Assembly: GCF_036881715.1 (NCBI RefSeq)
Contig: NZ_JBAKBF010000008.1
Span: forward strand, 62,001-126,000
DNA length: 64,000 bases
Direction of reading: 5' to 3'
DNA from: Pannonibacter anstelovis
GTDB lineage: Bacteria; Pseudomonadota; Alphaproteobacteria; Rhizobiales; Stappiaceae
Shown: one piece after another, positions 54,244 to 63,206 of the stretch
How the letters are laid out: each line of letters begins with the position of its first letter
Numbering within the stretch: the first letter of the stretch is position 1
The notes under the pieces: generated by a model
The model's input: the letters and a program-made list of their open reading frames with translations, nothing else
Database searches by the model: none
What the model was told of the DNA's origin: nothing
Translations under genes and position numbers: made by a program

Positions 54244-54621
54244 ATGAAGCCGTCCAATTTCGTGATCCTTTATGTACAGGAGACTGCCGCGAGCGCTGCT
54301 TTCTACAGCAAGCTTCTGGGCATGGATCCAGTGGAGCAGTCGCCGGGCTTTGCCATGTTCGTAACGCCCGAGGGATTCAAGCTCGGCCTGTGGCGGAAAG
54401 AGGATGTGGCCCCACCGTCCGGCGGTCAGACCGGCGGCACCGAAGTCATGTTCGAATGCGCAAGCGATGACGAACTTGATGCCATCCACCGGACCTGGGC
54501 AGCAACCGGCGCCATCATCCTCCAGACACCGGAACGGATGGACTTCGGTTACACCTTCACGGCAGCAGACCCAGACGGGCACCGGCTGCGCGTTTACCGC
54601 CGGAGCGAAAATCCGGTGTGA
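54244..54621 (+). CDS. VOC-family (glyoxalase-like) protein
   Basis: 125 residues, start behind AAGGAGAGAG. It has two beta-alpha-beta-beta-beta units typical of the vicinal oxygen chelate fold: FVILYVQETAASAAFYSKLL, PGFAMFVTPEGFKLGLW, TEVMFECASDDELDAIH and GYTFTAADPDGHRLRVYRR. The usual Glu/His metal positions are only partly present, so a binding or drug-resistance role is as possible as catalysis. Confidence 0.85.
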   Translation: MKPSNFVILYVQETAASAAFYSKLLGMDPVEQSPGFAMFVTPEGFKLGLWRKEDVAPPSGGQTGGTEVMFECASDDELDAIHRTWAATGAIILQTPERMDFGYTFTAADPDGHRLRVYRRSENPV

Positions 54622-54673
54622 GGAGGCGAGATCCGCGCAGGCAGCCATGCCTGTGCGGACAATCCGGCAGATC

Positions 54674-55912
54674 TCAGGCAGCGCCTTCCAGCGCGTCCCG
54701 GTCCTTCTTGCGCATGCGCTCGGAGGCGGACTTGAGCTGGCCGCAGGCAGCGAAAATGTCGCGGCCGCGCGGGGTGCGGATCGGCGAGGCATAGCCGGCG
54801 CGGTTGACGATGTCGGCGAATTCCTCGATCCGCTCCCAGTCGGAGCACTCATACTCGGAACCCGGCCAGGGGTTGAACGGGATGAGGTTGATCTTTGCCG
54901 GAATGCCGGAGAGCAGGCGCACCAGTTCGCGCGCATCCGCATCACTGTCGTTCACGCCCTTCAGCATCACATATTCGAAAGTGATGCGCTTGGCGTTGGA
55001 CAGGCCCGGATAGCGGCGGCAAGCCTCCAGAAGCTCCGCAATCGGCCACTTCTTGTTGATCGGCACCAGCACGTCACGCAGGTCATCGCGCACCGCATGC
55101 AGCGAAATTGCCAGCATGCAGCCGATCTCGTCGCCCGTGCGGGCGATTTCCGGCACCACGCCGGAGGTGGACAAGGTGATGCGGCGCTTGGAGAGAGACA
55201 GGCCGTCGCCATCAGAGGCAATCAGCAGAGCCTGCTTCACATTGTCGAAATTGTAGAGCGGCTCGCCCATGCCCATCATCACCACATTGGTGACGAGGCG
55301 GCCTTCGGACGGCACAATCGCACCCTGCGGCGTTGCAGCATCAGGGAAATCGCCCAGACGGTCGCGCGCAATCAGGATCTGGGAGAGAATCTCTTCCGAG
55401 GTGAGGTTGCGCACCATCTTCTGGGTGCCCGTGTGACAGAAGGTGCAGGTCAGCGTGCAGCCTACCTGCGAGGAAACGCAAAGCGTGCCGCGCCCTTCTT
55501 CGGGGATGTAGACGGTCTCGATCTCCACCGGACGCCCCGCGCCACGCGGCGGAAACCGGAACAGCCACTTGCGCGTGCCATCGACGGAAATCTGTTCCGA
55601 TACGATTTCCGGGCGGGCTATGGAGAAGTGATCCTGCAGCGTGTAGCGCAGATCCTTGGCGATGTTGCTCATCTGGCCAAAGTCAGACACGCCGCGCACA
55701 TAGAGCCAGTGCCACAGCTGCTGGGCGCGCATCTTGCGCTGGCGCTCGGGGATGTCGATCGAAGCCATGGCTTCGGCGAGGCCCGCCCTGTCGAGCCCGA
55801 TCAGCGTAGGCTTTTCGGCGGCAGCAACAAGCGCCGGAGCCGCGGCGGCAGGCTGTGCAGCTGCAGGTGTCAGCGCGGCGGAACGATGCGCAAGGTCAAG
55901 CGAGATCGCCAT
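54674..55912 (-). CDS. rlmN: 23S rRNA (A2503-C2)/tRNA (A37-C2) methyltransferase RlmN
   Basis: 412 residues. The radical-SAM cluster motif CTLTCTFC gives Cys152, Cys156 and Cys159. The two methyl-transfer cysteines lie in the region around GCMLAISLHA and in DIFAACGQL near the C terminus. MGMGEPLYNFDNV is a family hallmark. The N-terminal ~35 residues are Ala-rich and longer than usual; an upstream frame adding 52 more residues is rejected. It methylates A2503 of 23S rRNA for decoding fidelity. Confidence 0.94.
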   Translation of the reverse strand: MAISLDLAHRSAALTPAAAQPAAAAPALVAAAEKPTLIGLDRAGLAEAMASIDIPERQRKMRAQQLWHWLYVRGVSDFGQMSNIAKDLRYTLQDHFSIARPEIVSEQISVDGTRKWLFRFPPRGAGRPVEIETVYIPEEGRGTLCVSSQVGCTLTCTFCHTGTQKMVRNLTSEEILSQILIARDRLGDFPDAATPQGAIVPSEGRLVTNVVMMGMGEPLYNFDNVKQALLIASDGDGLSLSKRRITLSTSGVVPEIARTGDEIGCMLAISLHAVRDDLRDVLVPINKKWPIAELLEACRRYPGLSNAKRITFEYVMLKGVNDSDADARELVRLLSGIPAKINLIPFNPWPGSEYECSDWERIEEFADIVNRAGYASPIRTPRGRDIFAACGQLKSASERMRKKDRDALEGAA

Positions 55913-56194
55913 GGCGTCCAGTATCCAGATCCGAGGGTCAAAACCCGAAGGTTGAGAGGCCGCAAAGGCCACGCGCCGGAACGGACCAGTCCGCTGCTTC
56001 AGCGCCTTGAAAACAGAAAAGGCGCAGTCTCCCTCAGGAGCCGCGTCCATTGGCGCCAGAAAAACCACAGGAGCGCCGGAAAATCAACTGCCGATGCGTG
56101 GAAAGGCCGCAGAGAAAGGCACAGCCCAAAGGCTGCACCCACTCATCTTGCCGATCCGGCAGGCCACATGCATTCGCCTGCCCGGCGGCTCTGC

Positions 56195-56704
56195 TTACTT
56201 GCAGGCCTGGTTTGCCGTGTCGATGGCTGCCGTCACGCCTGCCAGCGAGAAGGCATAGGACGTTTCTGTGCCACGTGCCGAAACAGCCTTTACGCTCATC
56301 TTGCTGCCAGCCTTCATGGCTGCGACGAGCTGCTGTTCGGCTGCAGCATTTTCCACCCAGGCACCATCGTTCTTGGTGAACATGGTGAAGGGCTTGCCAT
56401 CAATATCAACCGTGACCTGCGACCCATCCTTCATCGGATAGCCGACCTGGAAGCTCGGTTCGCTGTTCACGCCTTCCGAAGGACGGGTCGACACGAAGAA
56501 GAACACATCTCCGTGATTACGGTCCGTCGGCAGCATCTGCGTGGGCTTGGTCAGGGCGAAGCAGACCTTGCCGCCACCGCTCGCGTGGGTATAGGCCGCC
56601 CAATCCCTCTGCTGCTTCAGCAGCGTCGGAGCCTGGGCGACGGCGGCAGCTCCGGACAGAGCGAGGAACAGACCGGCGGTTACCAGGGTTCGTGCTTGCA
56701 TCAT
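56195..56704 (-). CDS. Invasion-associated locus B (IalB)-family protein
   Basis: 169 residues from the first of two adjacent ATGs. A signal peptide (TLVTAGLFLALSGAAAVAQA) is followed by the IalB domain: QQRDWAAYTHASGGGKVCFA, VFFFVSTRPSEGVNSEPSFQ, GYPMKDGSQVTVDIDGKPFT. Two Cys (KVCFAL and NQACK) could form a disulfide. IalB is an exported factor in Bartonella; homologues are common in free-living relatives and their function is unknown. It diverges from the ECF sigma gene. Confidence 0.86.
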   Translation of the reverse strand: MMQARTLVTAGLFLALSGAAAVAQAPTLLKQQRDWAAYTHASGGGKVCFALTKPTQMLPTDRNHGDVFFFVSTRPSEGVNSEPSFQVGYPMKDGSQVTVDIDGKPFTMFTKNDGAWVENAAAEQQLVAAMKAGSKMSVKAVSARGTETSYAFSLAGVTAAIDTANQACK

Positions 56705-56930
56705 CTCCACACCGTTTTGCTTGCGCGTCAAACGCTTCAGATTTTACTCAAGTGTCATCCGGCATATAAACCTTGGATTAAGGCTACCTTAAAGCCGGTT
56801 ACGAAAGGGTTGAAAGCCAATCAATCGCGTGGCGCTCGCCGCCATTCCCGCTATTATCGGCTCGCGTCATGCGCACGCTGGCTGGATAAATCGGGCGAGA
56901 GTGTGACATACGTTCCGGGTTTACCGGATT

Positions 56931-57539
56931 ATGACCGGGTTAAAACCCGGCGCATTGGGAGCGAAGTCTGGGGTGAGTCAGGCGCAGTATTTTTCAGAAC
57001 TGATCGAGAGGGTCGCCGCAACGCAGGATAAAGCTGCGTTCATCGAGTTATTCGATCATTTCGCGCCGCGCATCAAAGGCTACCTGATGCAGCAGGGCGC
57101 CGACAGCGCCAGCGCCGAGGAGCTGGCTCAGGAGGTCATGGTCATCCTGTGGCGCAAGGCCGCCCTGTTCGACAAGAGCAAGGCGTCTGCCAGCACCTGG
57201 CTGTTCCGCATTGCCCGCAACAGGCGGATCGACTCTCTGCGCCGCCAGAAGAACGGCGATCTGGATGCAGAAGATCCTGCCCTGCAGCCCTCCGCGCCGG
57301 AAGATCCCGACGTCATTCTCGACACCGGGCTGCGGGAAGAGCGCATCCGGGCAGCTCTGGAGGAGCTTCCCGAAGCGCAGCGCGAAGTGGTGCGCCAGGC
57401 TTTCTTCCTCGGACTGTCACACAACGAGATCGCCGAGAGCACCGGCCTGCCGCTCGGCACCGTCAAGTCACGCATCCGCCTCGCCTTCGCCCGTCTGCGG
57501 CAGGTGCTGGAGGCCGATGCAGCGGTAGACATCGACTGA
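56931..57539 (+). CDS. ECF-type RNA polymerase sigma factor
   Basis: 202 residues. Sigma-70 region 2 is seen in FDHFAPRIKGYLMQQGADSA, ELAQEVMVILWRKAALFD and STWLFRIARNRRIDSLRRQK. Region 4 is seen in LEELPEAQREVVRQAFFLGL, SHNEIAESTGLPLGTVKSRI. It resembles the RpoE-type sigmas that work with ChrR zinc anti-sigma factors, but no anti-sigma gene follows: the next gene is on the other strand 98 bp away. Controlling partner and regulon are therefore unknown. Confidence 0.92.
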   Translation: MTGLKPGALGAKSGVSQAQYFSELIERVAATQDKAAFIELFDHFAPRIKGYLMQQGADSASAEELAQEVMVILWRKAALFDKSKASASTWLFRIARNRRIDSLRRQKNGDLDAEDPALQPSAPEDPDVILDTGLREERIRAALEELPEAQREVVRQAFFLGLSHNEIAESTGLPLGTVKSRIRLAFARLRQVLEADAAVDID

Positions 57540-57637
57540 ATACGGCTGATGATGCCGGCGCACCACGCCTGGACATTTCTCAAGCGCCGCACGGGTTTGG
57601 TCAACTTCCGGTGAACCAGGCTCACCCGAAGTTGATA

Positions 57638-58192
57638 TCAGCCTTCCCAGCCCGGAATCTGCCGCCCCTGCCGCATGATGGGCCCGCCATGGCGGTGCGG
57701 GGTCTTGTCCTGCTTCGGCCCGCCCGCCGTGACCGGCCGGTCGGCATAACGGCCCAGCGCCCGGTGCCGGTCATAGAGCACGATGGCTCCGGCGGTGGCG
57801 ACATTGATGCAGAATTTCGCCGGGATCTTCACCACATGGTCACAGCGCGCCAGCATGGCGGACGACAGCGAACCGCGCTCCGGCCCCAGCACGTAAGCAG
57901 CGCGCAGAGGATGCATGAAGCTTGGCAGGTCGATGGCCTCATCCGTCAGCTCGATGCCGACAAGCTGGCAGCCTGCGGGCAGATCCATCGTGTCCACTGT
58001 ATCCCATTCGAACAGCGGCAGATGATCCGGGCTCTTGGAGGTGTCGGAGCGCGGCGCCCGGCGGATGGCAGGCCCTGCATCCACGGTGAAGAAGAAGCTC
58101 GCCCCGAAGGCATGTGCAGACCGCATCAGGTTGCCGAGGTTCATCCGCTTGGACAGACCCTCAGCCCCCACCCCGAAATAGCCGCGCATCAT
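57638..58192 (-). CDS. TrmH/SpoU-family RNA methyltransferase
   Basis: 184 residues from the first of two adjacent ATGs, after AAGGA. SPOUT motif 1 is KRMNLGNLMRSAHAFGAS, motif 2 is AYVLGPERGSLSSAML and motif 3 is IPAKFCINVATAGAIVLYDR. The knot is complete; no N-terminal substrate domain is present. It probably methylates a tRNA or rRNA ribose; the target is unknown. Confidence 0.87.
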   Translation of the reverse strand: MMRGYFGVGAEGLSKRMNLGNLMRSAHAFGASFFFTVDAGPAIRRAPRSDTSKSPDHLPLFEWDTVDTMDLPAGCQLVGIELTDEAIDLPSFMHPLRAAYVLGPERGSLSSAMLARCDHVVKIPAKFCINVATAGAIVLYDRHRALGRYADRPVTAGGPKQDKTPHRHGGPIMRQGRQIPGWEG

Positions 58193-58384
58193 CAAGTTCC
58201 TTCTTCCATCATTCCTGCAGGGGCTCATAGACGCTGAGGCTGCCCGCCTCAACCCGTCAAGACCTTCTGGTGTCCGGCACCCTCACCCGCGCCACACCTT
58301 CCGTAACGAGATTTTCCTTGCAGTGCAGCAGCGTGGACAGCAGATTAACCATGGTTCGCAACATGTGTGGAGCGGGGGCCCTGC

Positions 58385-59359
58385 GTGAAAGCCATCCTTT
58401 GTCATTCCTACGGTCCGGCCGCGTCGCTGACCGTTGAAGATCTGCCTGTTCCGCCGGTTGGGCCGGGAGAAGTGCTGGTCCGCGTCAAGGCCTGCGCGCT
58501 GAATTTCTTCGACACGTTGATCATTCAGGGCAAATACCAGCTGCGGCCGGAGATGCCCTTTTCGCCCAGCGCCGAATTTGCCGGCGTGGTAGAGCGCACC
58601 GGTGAGGGCGTGGAACGCCTGCGGCCCGGCGACAAGGTGATCGGCTACATCCGTTTTGGCGCGGCGCGGGAACTGGTGGTGGCCAGCGAGGATGACCTCA
58701 TCCCCATGCCCGAAGGGATTTCCTTCGAGGAAGCTGCCGGCGTTTCCGTCACCTATGGCACCACGCTGCACGCTTTCCGCGACCGGGCAAGACTTCAGGA
58801 CGGTGAAACCGTGGTGGTGCTGGGGGCATCCGGCGGTGTGGGTCAGGCAGCGGTCGAGATCGCCTCCCTGATGGGCGCGCGCGTCATCGCCTGCGCCTCT
58901 TCGGAAGAAAAACTCAGCCGCGCCCGCCAGCATGGCGCGGTGCTGACCATCAACTATGAGAAAGAGAATCTGAAAGAGCGGATCAAGGAGCTGACGGACG
59001 GCGCCGGAGCCGATGTGGTCTATGACCCGGTGGGCGGCGATCTGGCCGAGCAGGCGCTGCGGGCCACGGGCTGGGAAGGGCGTTATCTCGTCATCGGCTT
59101 TGCCGCTGGTGAAATTCCGAAGATCCCGCTCAATCTGGTGATGCTGAAGGGCTGCGATGTCCTCGGCGTCTTCTGGGGCGAATCGATCATCCGCGACCCC
59201 GAGGGCCACTGGGCCAACATGAGCCAGATTCTCGACTGGGTACGCCAGGGCAGGCTGAAGCCGCAGATCCACGCGGTCTACCCGCTGGAGGACGCCGCAA
59301 AGGCCATCCAGGAAATCGCAGACCGCAAGGTTATGGGCAAGGTGATCCTGACGCCCTGA
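58385..59359 (+). CDS. NADPH:quinone oxidoreductase, zeta-crystallin-like
   Basis: 324 residues from a GTG start; GGGGG lies upstream. Medium-chain dehydrogenase fold without the catalytic-zinc ligands: VKACALNFFDTLIIQGKYQL, PSAEFAGVVERTGEGVERLR. The nucleotide loop VVVLGASGGVGQAAVEIA and VYDPVGGDLAEQALRA follow. YLVIGFAAGEIPKIPLNLVM is typical of quinone reductases. The physiological substrate is not evident. Confidence 0.9.
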   Translation: MKAILCHSYGPAASLTVEDLPVPPVGPGEVLVRVKACALNFFDTLIIQGKYQLRPEMPFSPSAEFAGVVERTGEGVERLRPGDKVIGYIRFGAARELVVASEDDLIPMPEGISFEEAAGVSVTYGTTLHAFRDRARLQDGETVVVLGASGGVGQAAVEIASLMGARVIACASSEEKLSRARQHGAVLTINYEKENLKERIKELTDGAGADVVYDPVGGDLAEQALRATGWEGRYLVIGFAAGEIPKIPLNLVMLKGCDVLGVFWGESIIRDPEGHWANMSQILDWVRQGRLKPQIHAVYPLEDAAKAIQEIADRKVMGKVILTP

Positions 59360-59402
59360 CAGGGCTGCCTGGGTTCTTCGCGTGCTTGCCGTTTGAAACA
59401 AA

Positions 59403-59427
59403 GAGCCCGGGCGTGAGGCCCGGGCTC
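59403..59427. terminator. Bidirectional stem-loop between convergent genes
   Basis: GAGCCCGGGC (59403-59412) pairs perfectly with 59418-59427 around a five-base loop. It lies between the convergent quinone reductase and phytase-like genes; A-rich DNA on the left (AAACAAA) helps leftward termination. Confidence 0.75.
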
Positions 59428-59451
59428 CATTCATGAGATCTGCAGTGCAGG

Positions 59452-61665
59452 TCAGTTCAGCTTATCTGCCGAACCCAGGTTGAAGATCTGCGTCTCGCCC
59501 GGCGCATCGTCGACGCCGTCGTTGTCGGTGACGAGGATCATCCGGCCATCGGCAGTAACAGCGAAACCTTCCGGCTTGTCGAGCAGCCAGCCCTTGGTCG
59601 AGGCCAGCGCCGGGATCAGATCCAGCTTCACGGTCTTCTCGACCACCGGCAGAGTACCGCCGAGGGCAACAGGCTCGATACCGGCCAGATCGATCACGGT
59701 GACCTGCTTGATGGCAGCAAATTCGCCGCCCTGGTTATCACGCTCCAGCACGGCAAACCGCTCGCCGCCCAGATGGGTGATTTCGGACAGGCCCATCCAG
59801 CCGCCGGCAGAGCTCTTCGGCTTGTCGAGCGGATAGTGGACGAAGCCCCAGGACTTGTCCGCCGGATTGTAGATGCCCAGCTTGACGAGGCCCTTGGCAT
59901 CATCGCCCCATTCGCGCTGGATCGCGGTCACGACCAGCGTCTTGCCGCCGCGCTCGAATTCCGCCACGCCTTCGAAGCTGAACCGCTTGGACTGGGCAAC
60001 GAGAGCTTCAGGCAGGCTGATTTCTTCCGTGACCTTGCCATCGGCATCAGCCTTGACCAGGAGATGCGGCACGCCTTCCTTGTCCGGATTGCCTTCGCTG
60101 ACAAGCCAGAAACCGCCATCCTTAGCCAGCGAAATACCTTCGATGTCGAACTTCTTCGGCGAGCCGCCGGTGATATTCACATAGGAGGCGATCTCCACCG
60201 GGCTCATTGACAGATTGATCGTGTAGATACGGGCCTTGTCGTAGAAGCTGTCCGAAACAGCATAGAGCTTGTTCGGGTCGGTCTTGTCTGCTGCCAGACC
60301 CGAGAGCGCACCCCAGCCGATCGGAGCACCGGTTTCCGGATCGATGGCGGAGGTCAGCACCGGATAGGCCGGCTTGTCCGCGCCGAATTCATAGATGCTG
60401 ACCTGCGAACGCAGGCCATCTTCGGCGCTGTCCGCCTCGTTAGCGACAACGAACAGATTACGGGCCGGAATGGCCAGGACGCCTTCAGGGGCCACATGGG
60501 TGGGCAGCATCTGCAGGAGCTGCGGCTCACCGCCCGTGTCCTTGAACACCGACACCATGTTGGCACGCTCGGAGTTCACGAAGATGAACTTCTGCCCGCC
60601 GAATTCGCCAACGGTCACGCCTTCCGGCTCCGTGCCCTTCTTGGAGGCGCGCTTGGCCGGATAGTGGCCGGTCATCATGGCGATGTGCTCGAGCTTGTTG
60701 CCGCTGTCATACAGCGCTTCACCCTTGGTGTTCCAGATGGTGAAGCCACGCGAACCGCCTTCATAGTCGCCTTCGTTGGCGGTGACGAAGCGGTCATTGT
60801 CGAGCCAGGCCACGGCGTCAGGCTCGCGCTTGACGTTCTCGATACCACCAGAGGCGTCCGAGCTGCGATCCTTGGCAACCGGAATGGCTTCGGCGCTGGA
60901 AGCTCCGGCCGGGAAATGTGCGGTCACTTTGCCGGAAGCAAGGTCGATGAGTGCCAGATGATTGTTTTCCTGCAGCGTCAGCACCGCCACATTGGCACCA
61001 TTGATCGAAACGAACTCAGGTTCCGGATCTTCCGGCGCGGTCTCGGCGATGCCGGTGACATCAACGATGCGGGCCGCATCGCAGTTCACGGGCTTTCCAT
61101 CCGCATCCAGATCGAAGATGGCAACATGGCCAGCCGGCATCTGAGGCAGCTTGCCTTCATTCAGCTCTTCATCGCGCTCGTTTTCAACTGCGACGGCCAG
61201 GAACTTGCCATCCGGCGAGATGGCGACCGAGTCCGGCTGCCCCTTCACGTCACAGGTGGCGGCAATCGACTTGTCCGCCAGGCTGATGACAGCCAGATGG
61301 CCGGACGGCTCGGTGTAATTCGGGCTGGTGTTCACACCGGCAAGAATGAATTTCTGAGCGGCGGTCACGGACGTGGGTTCACCGCCCATGGCAATTCGGC
61401 CAGCCGGCTTCGGCTCAGCGGGATTTGCAATGTCAACGAACACCACGGCTTCACCGGGGCTGTCGGAAAAGACCAGCGTCTGGCCGTCCTTCGTTGCAGT
61501 GATGATTTCGGCAGAGGTCTCTGTCGCAGCATCAGTGCCTGCAGCCAGGGTCTTGTAGACCGGCATTGTGGCGATGCGGGTGAAATAGGTTTCGGCTGCA
61601 GACGCATGTGAAACGGCCGCCAGAATGGAAAAACCAGCCAGAAGCTGGCTGCGCAGAGAAATCAT
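59452..61665 (-). CDS. Secreted phytase-like esterase with beta-propeller region
   Basis: 737 residues from the ATG five bases after GGGAGG. A signal peptide (SLRSQLLAGFSILAAVSHAS, cleavage near SAAET) sends it to the periplasm or beyond. The first ~380 residues repeat propeller-like blades (GHLAVISLADKSIAATCDVK, DSVAISPDGKFLAVAVENER, EPDAVAWLDNDRFVTANEGD). The last ~330 match the 'esterase-like activity of phytase' domain (FDIEGISLAKDGGFWLVSEG, LDKPEGFAVTADGRMILVTD, NDGVDDAPGETQIFNL). Family members cleave phosphate esters. A PHO-box-like sequence upstream supports a role under phosphate starvation. Confidence 0.87.
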   Translation of the reverse strand: MISLRSQLLAGFSILAAVSHASAAETYFTRIATMPVYKTLAAGTDAATETSAEIITATKDGQTLVFSDSPGEAVVFVDIANPAEPKPAGRIAMGGEPTSVTAAQKFILAGVNTSPNYTEPSGHLAVISLADKSIAATCDVKGQPDSVAISPDGKFLAVAVENERDEELNEGKLPQMPAGHVAIFDLDADGKPVNCDAARIVDVTGIAETAPEDPEPEFVSINGANVAVLTLQENNHLALIDLASGKVTAHFPAGASSAEAIPVAKDRSSDASGGIENVKREPDAVAWLDNDRFVTANEGDYEGGSRGFTIWNTKGEALYDSGNKLEHIAMMTGHYPAKRASKKGTEPEGVTVGEFGGQKFIFVNSERANMVSVFKDTGGEPQLLQMLPTHVAPEGVLAIPARNLFVVANEADSAEDGLRSQVSIYEFGADKPAYPVLTSAIDPETGAPIGWGALSGLAADKTDPNKLYAVSDSFYDKARIYTINLSMSPVEIASYVNITGGSPKKFDIEGISLAKDGGFWLVSEGNPDKEGVPHLLVKADADGKVTEEISLPEALVAQSKRFSFEGVAEFERGGKTLVVTAIQREWGDDAKGLVKLGIYNPADKSWGFVHYPLDKPKSSAGGWMGLSEITHLGGERFAVLERDNQGGEFAAIKQVTVIDLAGIEPVALGGTLPVVEKTVKLDLIPALASTKGWLLDKPEGFAVTADGRMILVTDNDGVDDAPGETQIFNLGSADKLN

Positions 61666-61733
61666 GATGCCTCCCCGAAGCGAGATGTTTGGTTGAAAGA
61701 CGGCGCACGCTAGGCAGCGCAGACGAAGTTGCG

Positions 61734-61762
61734 GTGACAAAGTCATGAAGCTTTTGTGACGG
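61734..61762 (-). promoter_or_regulatory. Candidate PHO box upstream of the phytase-like gene
   Basis: Read leftward, three seven-base units CCGTCAC, GCTTCAT and TTGTCAC recur every 11 bases, separated by four-base spacers. PhoB binds 11-bp-spaced direct repeats of CTGTCAT. The outer units match that at five of seven positions and the middle at four. It is 69-97 bp before the start codon. Confidence 0.55.
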
Positions 61763-61950
61763 CAGGCCCTGAACTGCGGCAGTTGCGCAACAGCACACAA
61801 GGCCCGGGGCGCCAAGCTGCACATAAATTCTGGACAGATGACCCCGCCGGGGTTTTACTTGGGCACCTGATGCGGATGACCCCACGTCCGCCGGCTGGCC
61901 ACTTGAGTGCCGCCAGCCAACCCCACGCTCTCCTTTTGCGGACACCCAAG

Positions 61951-63150
61951 ATGACACGCGGCTTTTCGCGCCTTGCCCTTGTGCTTGGCCTGCTTTCCTG
62001 CATTGGCCCCTTTGCGGTCGATCTTTATCTGCCGGCCCTGCCGCAGATCACGGCTGGCCTTGGCACAACGGCCAGCGCTGCACAGATGACCTTCACCGCC
62101 TATTTCCTTGCCTTTGGCCTTGCCCAGCTGATCTATGGGCCGATGGCTGACTGGCTTGGACGCAAACGGCCGGTTTATGCAGGCCTTGCCGTATTCATCG
62201 CCGGATCCGCCATCTGTGCGCTGGCTCCGGATATCCACTGGCTGGTCTTCGGCCGTTTCGTGCAGGCCCTGGGCGCAGCGGCTGCGATGGTTATTCCACG
62301 CGCGATCGTGCGCGACATGCACACTGGCACACAAGCCACGCAGCTGATGGCTCTGGTGATGCTGGTGATCAGCATCTCGCCGATGCTGGCTCCGCTCACC
62401 GGCTCGGCCATCATTGCGGCAGGCAGCTGGCGCTTCCTGTTCGTGGCCCTTGGCCTCGCAGCAGCGCTGGCCATGGCCCTCACCGCCTGGCAGCTGCCCG
62501 AAACCCTGCCGCCCGAGCGGCGGGTGCCGTTGCGGCCGAAAGCCATTCTCGGAGGCTGTCTCGACCTGATGCGCGATGCCCGGTTCCTTGGCCTGACGAT
62601 GACGGGCGGCTTCGGCATGGCGAGCTTCTTCGTCTTCATCGGTGCAGCCTCGTTTGTCTACACCGGCCACTATGGCATGAGCCCTGTTGGCTTCAGCCTT
62701 GCCTTCGCCCTCAATGCCATCGGTTTCTTCGGCACATCACAGCTTGCAGCCGGGCTCGGACGCAAGCATGGCATGGCACGCGTCGCGTTTCTGGCGGTCA
62801 CCGGCTTTGCCCTGTGCAACGGTGTGCTGGTGGCGCTCGTGGCCTTCGGCTTTGATGCCCTTGGCGTGGTGATGGCGTTTCTCTTCCTCGGCAATGCCTG
62901 CCTTGGTCTCGTCATTGCGCCCACCATGGTGATGGCGCTGGACGATCACGGCGAGAACGCGGGCCTTGCCTCATCTCTCGGCGGCACGCTGCAGATGCTG
63001 GCTGGCGCCCTGATGCTGGTGCTGGCCAGCCCGTTCTTCGACGGAAGTGTGCTCCCAATGGTTGGGGCCATCGCGCTGTGCTCGGTCCTGTCGCTGGCCT
63101 TTGCGGCGCTGACGCTCGGGCCCGACCTCAAGAACAGCGCCCCGGCCTGA
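61951..63150 (+). CDS. Bcr/CflA-family drug resistance MFS transporter
   Basis: 399 residues with twelve membrane helices, the usual length. The DHA1 motifs are seen: SCIGPFAVDLYLPALPQI in helix 1 region, GQ-type motif A as YGPMADWLGRKRPVYAGLAV, QALGAAAAMVIPRAIVRDM and the proline-rich antiporter motif C as ISISPMLAPLTGSAI. The chosen ATG has a weak ribosome-binding site; a longer frame starts within the divergent gene's PHO box and is rejected. It exports drugs or metabolites by proton antiport; the substrate is unknown. Confidence 0.9.
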   Translation: MTRGFSRLALVLGLLSCIGPFAVDLYLPALPQITAGLGTTASAAQMTFTAYFLAFGLAQLIYGPMADWLGRKRPVYAGLAVFIAGSAICALAPDIHWLVFGRFVQALGAAAAMVIPRAIVRDMHTGTQATQLMALVMLVISISPMLAPLTGSAIIAAGSWRFLFVALGLAAALAMALTAWQLPETLPPERRVPLRPKAILGGCLDLMRDARFLGLTMTGGFGMASFFVFIGAASFVYTGHYGMSPVGFSLAFALNAIGFFGTSQLAAGLGRKHGMARVAFLAVTGFALCNGVLVALVAFGFDALGVVMAFLFLGNACLGLVIAPTMVMALDDHGENAGLASSLGGTLQMLAGALMLVLASPFFDGSVLPMVGAIALCSVLSLAFAALTLGPDLKNSAPA

Positions 63151-63206
63151 GGTCTTCTGACCTGCGCAACCGGGGCACCAGACTTGCTCAAGTTCAGTCC
63201 GCGTGG

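Noticed and set aside
54404..57031. 875-codon rightward frame
   Set aside because: Spans the antisense of rlmN and the IalB gene and runs into the ECF sigma gene in another frame; shadow.
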